Program-made: the position numbers and the translations under genes
DNA from: Mesorhizobium sp. Root552
Lineage (GTDB): Bacteria > Pseudomonadota > Alphaproteobacteria > Rhizobiales > Rhizobiaceae
Direction: 5' to 3'
Assembly: GCF_001427285.1 (NCBI RefSeq)
Contig: NZ_LMFV01000025.1
Span: 1-33,785, forward strand
Length of the DNA: 33,785 bases
Notes under the pieces: model-generated
What the model was told of the DNA's origin: nothing
Database searches by the model: none
What the model saw: only the letters and a program-made list of their open reading frames with translations
Shown: positions 30,048-33,785 of the stretch, in pieces
How positions within the stretch are numbered: position 1 is the first letter of the stretch
How the letters are laid out: every line of letters begins with the position of its first letter

Positions 30048-30374
30048 CTAACCTCGAAAGAGGATTATCACTAGCACAACAGCGCAGATTATCAAAAGCC
30101 TGCGGTTCCACTTCTGGTGCTGCTCCTGAATCTTCAACAGCGAAATGGTGTTGAGCAAGGCATGGGCGGCGTCCTGCCTGCCATGAACAATCAACCTGTC
30201 CCGCGTCTGATCGTCTAGATTGTAGATCCTTTCGTTTCCGTCGTCGTGGTAGCCAAGTTCGCCGTGCAGATTGCCACGCGCTACAACGTCATTCGCGCGG
30301 TTCTCGCTAAGCTTACCCTCAAGCATCTTGGCTGACTTGAGAGCCAAATAGATCGCTTCGTCTGTCGTAGCCAT
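30048..30374 (-). CDS. Leftward tail-anchored membrane protein (108 aa)
   Basis: A 108-residue protein: a soluble helical part (TDEAIYLALKSAKMLEGKLS, then LDDQTRDRLIVHGRQDAAHA) and one C-terminal membrane helix (LLIICAVVLVIILF), so the bulk faces the cytoplasm. GGGGAGG lies ten bases before the ATG at 30374 and four before an alternative TTG at 30380. It is the first gene of a leftward pair. No family recognised. As a lysogen-expressed membrane protein next to the ejection genes it could block incoming phage DNA; inference only. Confidence 0.65.
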   Translation of the reverse strand: MATTDEAIYLALKSAKMLEGKLSENRANDVVARGNLHGELGYHDDGNERIYNLDDQTRDRLIVHGRQDAAHALLNTISLLKIQEQHQKWNRRLLIICAVVLVIILFRG

Positions 30375-30409
30375 CTGCAACCAACCTCCCCAACCCGAAC
30401 CAACAATAG

Positions 30410-30430
30410 ACCGCCTGTCAGCGGTTTTCC
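30410..30430 (+). terminator. Small hairpin before the tail fibre gene
   Basis: ACCGC (30410-30414) and GCGGT (30421-30425) pair around CTGTCA and are followed by TTTCC on the plus strand. It could end structural transcripts or separate the leftward pair from the fibre gene. The stem is short, so this is tentative. Confidence 0.35.
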
Positions 30431-30443
30431 ATGGAGCATGCCC

Positions 30444-31553
30444 ATGCCTAGAGACGGCAACGGTGTCTATTCGAAGCCTGCGGGCATTGACGCATCGCCT
30501 GACACCACTATCGAGTCTGCCGACTGGAATGCCTTCACGGCAGACATGGAGCAGGACGCCAACACGGCTCGACCTATTGTGGCGGGCGGCACTGGTGCCA
30601 ATACGGCTGTTGGGGCTTCTGACAAGCTCTCGACGCAGGGCTCAAACATCGCCAGCGCGACAACGACCAACCTGGCGCTGGCAACCGGCGTTGCCGTCAC
30701 GATCACCGGCACAACGACGATCACCGGCTTTGGGACGGTGGCGGCGGGCGCTCGTCGCCTTCTGACATTCGCAGGTGCCTTGACCCTCACTCACAACGCT
30801 TCAAGCCTCATCCTGCCGGGCGGCGCGAACATCACCACCGCCGCAGGAGACGCCGCGGAACTGCTTTCTCTCGGATCGGGCAACTGGCGGGTGGTGAGGT
30901 ATACGAAGGCAGACGGGACCCCGATTGTCCCAATATCGGATATCTCAGGGAATATAGCTGGCAGCATTCACGCGGCGGCGTCCAAGACGACGCCTGTTGA
31001 TGCTGATGAACTCGGCTTGGTGGACAGCGCAGCATCGAACGGCCTGAAAAGGCTCTCGTGGTTAAATGCCGTCAACACGCTCAAGGCCACGCTCAAGACC
31101 TACTTCGATACGCTCTATTACATCGTAGGCGGCACCGATGTTGCTGTTGCAGATGGTGGAACGGGCAGATCGTCGCACACTGCCTATGCAGTCCTCTGCG
31201 GCGGTACGACAACCACGGCGGCTCAACAGTCGATTGCAAGTGTAGGCTCCTCGGGACAGGTGCTTACCTCGAACGGCGCGGGCGCGCTGCCGACATTCCA
31301 AAGCATCTCGGTTGACTATGGCGCAGGCAATGCCGCGCTCGGGCAGGGTGATGTAGGTACCTATGCGATCGCACAGATCGGCTCGGGTTCCGTGAGTACA
31401 GGCAACACCACAGCCGGGAGCAATCTGAAGCTGGTTTATATCGCTTCGGCTGGTGGCGTCACGGCTGCCGCTCTGGCTCTCAGCGGCACATGGCGAAGCG
31501 TTGGCAATACCGCTGCATCTCCCAATACCACGCTTTTCCTGAGGGTTTCATAA
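30444..31553 (+). CDS. Tail fibre / receptor-binding protein
   Basis: A 369-residue protein. GGAG seven bases before ATG 30444 favours this start over ATG 30438. The opening MPRDGNGVYSKPAGIDASPD is typical of alphaproteobacterial phage tail fibres and probably attaches to the tail hub. The middle is a Thr/Ala/Gly-rich beta region, and the late GTGRSSHTAYAVLCGGTTTT with GSSGQVLTSNGAGALPTFQS is a repeat type found in trimeric fibres. The end likely carries the receptor-binding tip. It takes the place of P22 gene 9 but shows no tailspike enzyme domain. Confidence 0.8.
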   Translation: MPRDGNGVYSKPAGIDASPDTTIESADWNAFTADMEQDANTARPIVAGGTGANTAVGASDKLSTQGSNIASATTTNLALATGVAVTITGTTTITGFGTVAAGARRLLTFAGALTLTHNASSLILPGGANITTAAGDAAELLSLGSGNWRVVRYTKADGTPIVPISDISGNIAGSIHAAASKTTPVDADELGLVDSAASNGLKRLSWLNAVNTLKATLKTYFDTLYYIVGGTDVAVADGGTGRSSHTAYAVLCGGTTTTAAQQSIASVGSSGQVLTSNGAGALPTFQSISVDYGAGNAALGQGDVGTYAIAQIGSGSVSTGNTTAGSNLKLVYIASAGGVTAAALALSGTWRSVGNTAASPNTTLFLRVS

Positions 31554-31963
31554 TGATCGAGTTCCGCAACCCGACCTATAACGGCGTTGGCACCATCGAC
31601 GTTGAAATCAACCATCCTCAACTCGGCTGGATACCGTTCACGGCCTCCCCTGATGACATCACCGAATACGGCCCCGCCATCTATGCGCAGGCCATTCAGG
31701 GCGAGGTAGCGGCTTACGTCCCGCCTGAACCAGTAATCCCCGACCGGGTAACGGCCCGTCAGTTCAAGCTCCAGCTTCTTGCGGCTGGCTTGCTGGATTC
31801 TGTCGAAGGCTGGATCGCCACGCAATCGCAGGCCGTCCAGATCGCCTACGCCAATTCCGGCACCTTTGTTCGCACCGAACCCATGATGGCCGCAGGATTC
31901 GCCGCGCTCGGCTTCACGCCTGAGCAGGTGGATGCGTTCTTCACGGCTGCGGCTGAGATTTAG
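31553..31963 (+). CDS. Probable tail fibre partner or assembly protein (136 aa)
   Basis: A 136-residue protein joined to the fibre gene by TAATG, with GAGGG seven bases before its ATG. A beta-rich N-terminus (EINHPQLGWIPFTASPDD) is followed by a helical C-terminus (VTARQFKLQLLAAGLLDSVE). This two-part form is common for proteins encoded directly after phage fibre genes, which act as chaperones or small tail components. Function inferred from place. Confidence 0.65.
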   Translation: MIEFRNPTYNGVGTIDVEINHPQLGWIPFTASPDDITEYGPAIYAQAIQGEVAAYVPPEPVIPDRVTARQFKLQLLAAGLLDSVEGWIATQSQAVQIAYANSGTFVRTEPMMAAGFAALGFTPEQVDAFFTAAAEI

Positions 31964-32094
31964 CCGAACGCGCCAGGCAGCCGACGCGCTAGCGGATGTG
32001 GGATCAATAGCGCGCCGGCCTTTGCAGCCTCTCTGGAAAGCCACGCGGCAACCTAGCCACCCTGACAATTCCTGACAACAACGAGGAACAAACC

Positions 32095-32319
32095 ATGCTC
32101 GTCCGCAACTGGCGGGCCGTGCTGCGCTATGCGTGGACGGTGCGCCTGGCGATCGTCATCGCCCTTTTGAACGCATTGGCAATCACCGTCTCGATTATCA
32201 CCGGGGCGCTGGTGATGCCGCCGATCTGGCTTGCCGTCCTCAACGGCGTTCTCGGTTTCGCCGTGGCTATGGCTCGGCTTGTCGACCAGGCATTGGGAGG
32301 CCGCGACGATGCTGAATAA
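32095..32319 (+). CDS. Holin-like membrane protein
   Basis: A 74-residue protein with a basic N-terminus and two membrane helices (about 17-38, VRLAIVIALLNALAITVSII; about 43-66). Size, topology and place, directly before the lysozyme with a 11-base overlap, mark it as the holin. Related small holin-like proteins (DUF7940 type, with the AWTVRLAIV opening) are common in alphaproteobacterial phages. The holin would depolarise the membrane and so release the signal-anchored lysozyme, the pinholin mode. Confidence 0.75.
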   Translation: MLVRNWRAVLRYAWTVRLAIVIALLNALAITVSIITGALVMPPIWLAVLNGVLGFAVAMARLVDQALGGRDDAE

Positions 32320-32905
32320 GCGCCTCACACCCTCCAAGCGCGCCAAGGCGGCGATTGCTGCCGTTGTTGCGGCCTCAACCTCCATCGGCGGCCTCTGGTA
32401 TGTCGTGCGGCCCGGTGAGCCGCCCATACCTGATGATGTGGTGCTGGCATCGGAATATCTGGTCAAGCCGTGGGAAGGCGAGGAACTGCGCGCCTATCTC
32501 GACGTGATTGCCAAGCCGCCGGTCTGGACCATCTGCAACGGCGACACCGAGAACGTGCGCAAGGGCATGGTCGAGACGCCGGAGGGTTGCAAGAAGCGCC
32601 TGCGGAAGCGGCTCACCAAGGATTTCCGGCCGGCGCTGGTCAAGTGCATCGACGGCTTCGGCGTCAAGCCGCTGTCGTGGCGGGCGATGATGCTGTCGCT
32701 CTCCTACAATGTTGGCATCGGGGCGGGCTGCAAGTCCACCGCGGCGAAGCTGGGGCGGCTCGACCAGTATTATTCCAGTTGCGTTGCCGCCACGGCGTTC
32801 AACAAGGCCGGCGGCAAGATGATCGTTGGCCTCGCAAACCGCCGCGAGATGGGTGATGCGACCCGGATCGGCGAAGGAGAGCTTTGCGTGTCGGGGGTCC
32901 AATGA
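32309..32905 (+). CDS. GH24 lysozyme with N-terminal signal anchor
   Basis: A 198-residue endolysin. Residues about 14-33 (AAIAAVVAASTSIGGLWYVV) after a basic start form a signal-anchor segment, rich in Ala, Gly and Ser like SAR endolysins that can leave the membrane. The catalytic region WEGEELRAYLDV has Glu56 and Asp65 at the usual nine-residue step, but Thr74 comes three residues later than in T4 lysozyme because of an AKPP insertion. The later LSLSYNVGIGAGC is the standard GH24 motif. ATG 32309 is preceded by GGAGG and overlaps the holin stop. It degrades peptidoglycan at lysis. Confidence 0.88.
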   Translation: MLNKRLTPSKRAKAAIAAVVAASTSIGGLWYVVRPGEPPIPDDVVLASEYLVKPWEGEELRAYLDVIAKPPVWTICNGDTENVRKGMVETPEGCKKRLRKRLTKDFRPALVKCIDGFGVKPLSWRAMMLSLSYNVGIGAGCKSTAAKLGRLDQYYSSCVAATAFNKAGGKMIVGLANRREMGDATRIGEGELCVSGVQ

Positions 32906-32988
32906 AAACCGCGCTCATCGCCGTTGCTGGTGGCCTGTTCACCGTGGCTGCCTTGGCTGCACTGTTCTGGTGGTGGTTGGCGATATGA
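32902..32988 (+). CDS. 28-residue membrane peptide of the lysis cassette
   Basis: A 28-residue peptide, almost entirely one membrane helix (ALIAVAGGLFTVAALAALFW), with an ATGA overlap to the lysozyme and GGGGG close upstream. It has no lipobox and is too short for a normal spanin, so it may be an antiholin, an accessory lysis peptide, or a remnant. The overlap and hydrophobicity support it as real. Confidence 0.5.
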   Translation: MKTALIAVAGGLFTVAALAALFWWWLAI

Positions 32989-33006
32989 ATCGCATTGCAA
33001 CACTAT

Positions 33007-33237
33007 CGGGGAGTTGTGCCCGTTATCCCCAAAAGCCCGATCTTCACACCGATACTGGGCTAGCGGACTTGCATTGGGAGTCCGTTTCCTGTCAGCTTTT
33101 TGAGAACAAAGCATGATTTGAGTTCCCGGAAACGGGAATGCTCCGGTCCCTACCCGGAGTGGAGAGGGGAGAGGTCCTTTCGCTTGGACGCCGAAGTACC
33201 TCCCCCTCTCGCGTCCATGGAGCGCGTAGGGCGCTCC
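33007..33237 (+). ncRNA. Run of hairpins leading into the antirepressor gene
   Basis: Seven hairpins follow one another: 33007-33022 (4 bp), 33034-33061 (5 bp), 33064-33084 (CGGACT/AGTCCG, then TTTCCT, perhaps a terminator), 33123-33138 (TTCCCG-GAAA-CGGGAA), 33141-33159 (CTCCGG/CCGGAG), 33162-33210 (13 bp with one bulged A) and 33219-33237 (GGAGCGC/GCGCTCC). The last three end 21 bases before the antirepressor ATG and are not followed by U tracts. The GAAA loop exists only on the plus strand. Likely a regulatory leader or small RNA. Confidence 0.5.
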
Positions 33238-33258
33238 AAGCACAAGGAACCCATTAAC

Positions 33259-33785
33259 ATGGGACAGATTGTAACTGTCAACTTTCGTGGCGATCAACTT
33301 TACGGCTTTGAGAACGACGACGGCGTGTTCGTTGCCCTGAAGCCTATCGTTGAAAGCATCGGCATGAACTGGTCGGGCCAGGAGCAGCGCGTCAAGCGCG
33401 ACCCGATTCTGTCGGAAGGTATATGTGTCATGCATACACCTTTCGGTCCTGGCGGTGGCCAAGATTGCCTTTGCCTGAAGATGGAACTGGTCAACGGCTG
33501 GCTTTTCACCATCGACTCGTCCCGGATCAAGGACGATGCGGTGCGTGAGAAGGTCATCCTCTACCAGCGGGAATGCTACGGTGTGCTTTTCAAGCACTTC
33601 TACAAGGGTGCCAAGCACACCGCCGAGCCTCTTGTCCTCGAAGATCATGAGGAAACGGCCAACCCGGACGGGATGAAGGTGCGCCTTGTCACAGAATGTC
33701 GTCAGACGTTCGGAGCCAAGGCATCGGGCCAACTTTGGTTCCAGCTTGGCTTGCCAACGGTCCCGGCCATGATTGAGCAGAGCCG
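33259..33785 (+). CDS. ant: P22 Ant-type antirepressor, runs off the window
   Basis: The 175 residues visible begin MGQIVTVNFRGDQLYGFEND and continue with VFVALKPIVESIGMNWSGQE, then LVNGWLFTIDSSRIKDDAVR and ILYQRECYGVLFKHF: the N-terminal antirepressor domain of P22 Ant (P22_AR_N). The C-terminal part lies outside. AAGGAA is nine bases before the ATG. Ant binds and inactivates phage repressors, causing induction without repressor cleavage. The gene follows the lysis cassette and a structured leader. It is separate from the antirepressor-like fragment at the left end. Confidence 0.9.
   Translation, partial: MGQIVTVNFRGDQLYGFENDDGVFVALKPIVESIGMNWSGQEQRVKRDPILSEGICVMHTPFGPGGGQDCLCLKMELVNGWLFTIDSSRIKDDAVREKVILYQRECYGVLFKHFYKGAKHTAEPLVLEDHEETANPDGMKVRLVTECRQTFGAKASGQLWFQLGLPTVPAMIEQS

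Noticed and set aside
32985..33116. 43-residue rightward frame with an ATGA overlap after the membrane peptide
   Set aside because: It overlies three hairpins, has no family features, and the overlap may be chance. A real tiny gene cannot be excluded.
32770..33732. 320-residue leftward frame
   Set aside because: Antisense to the lysozyme end and the antirepressor gene, both of which have clear family sequence.

Overview
The window is phage DNA: a temperate, P22-like short-tailed phage or prophage. Codon use, GC-rich composition and the style of the proteins suggest an alphaproteobacterial host, probably Hyphomicrobiales (rhizobial or Brucella-like). That host assignment is inference from the sequence alone. 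No integrase, tRNA or host gene is visible. Both ends cut through antirepressor-type genes, so the element continues beyond the window or has been opened there.

Left region (1-3800) is the control region. At the far left an Arc-like ribbon-helix-helix gene and an antirepressor fragment run leftward. A second, larger Arc/Mnt-like gene diverges from them across three copies of a small palindrome. This repeats the P22 immI logic (mnt / arc-ant). A leftward operon of three small unknown genes follows, driven by a promoter that carries two operators. Next are a RelE/ParE-type toxin-antitoxin pair, a leftward LexA/cI-type repressor with a small downstream gene, and a rightward Cro-like gene. Between repressor and Cro lie three more copies of the same operator. 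In both regions the operators are spaced exactly 34 bp apart.

Early right operon (3558-10416): eleven genes, each joined to the next by a short stop/start overlap, mostly NTGA. They encode Cro, a 55-residue protein, an HTH/coiled-coil protein, a TubC-N-like protein, a superfamily 2 helicase with a zinc ribbon, a Toprim primase, a small protein whose gene carries iteron-like repeats (candidate origin), a ParB-like protein, a membrane peptide, a protein with a fresh 81-bp internal duplication, and a phage NusG/RfaH-type factor.

Junction (10417-11390): a possible promoter is followed by about 500 bases without a credible gene. This stretch can fold into many hairpins, several with GNRA loops, inside a perfect 9-bp long-range closing helix. 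It is the best candidate here for an undescribed system: a large structured RNA beside a dedicated NusG paralog at the start of the late operon. A small leftward gene lies between it and the terminase.

Late region (11391-33000): terminase small and large subunits, P22-like portal, a beta-rich protein, a repeat protein, a small membrane protein, scaffold, coat, decoration protein, head-tail adaptor, gp10-like tail hub, a GNAT-like protein, and a set of internal/ejection proteins including one with a lysozyme-like domain. Two leftward membrane-protein genes lie just where P22 carries sieA. Then come a tail fibre, a probable fibre partner, a holin, a signal-anchored GH24 lysozyme and a 28-residue membrane peptide.

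Right end (33007-33785): a run of hairpins forms a structured leader in front of a P22 Ant-type antirepressor that runs off the window. The phage therefore appears to have two antirepressor modules besides its main repressor.
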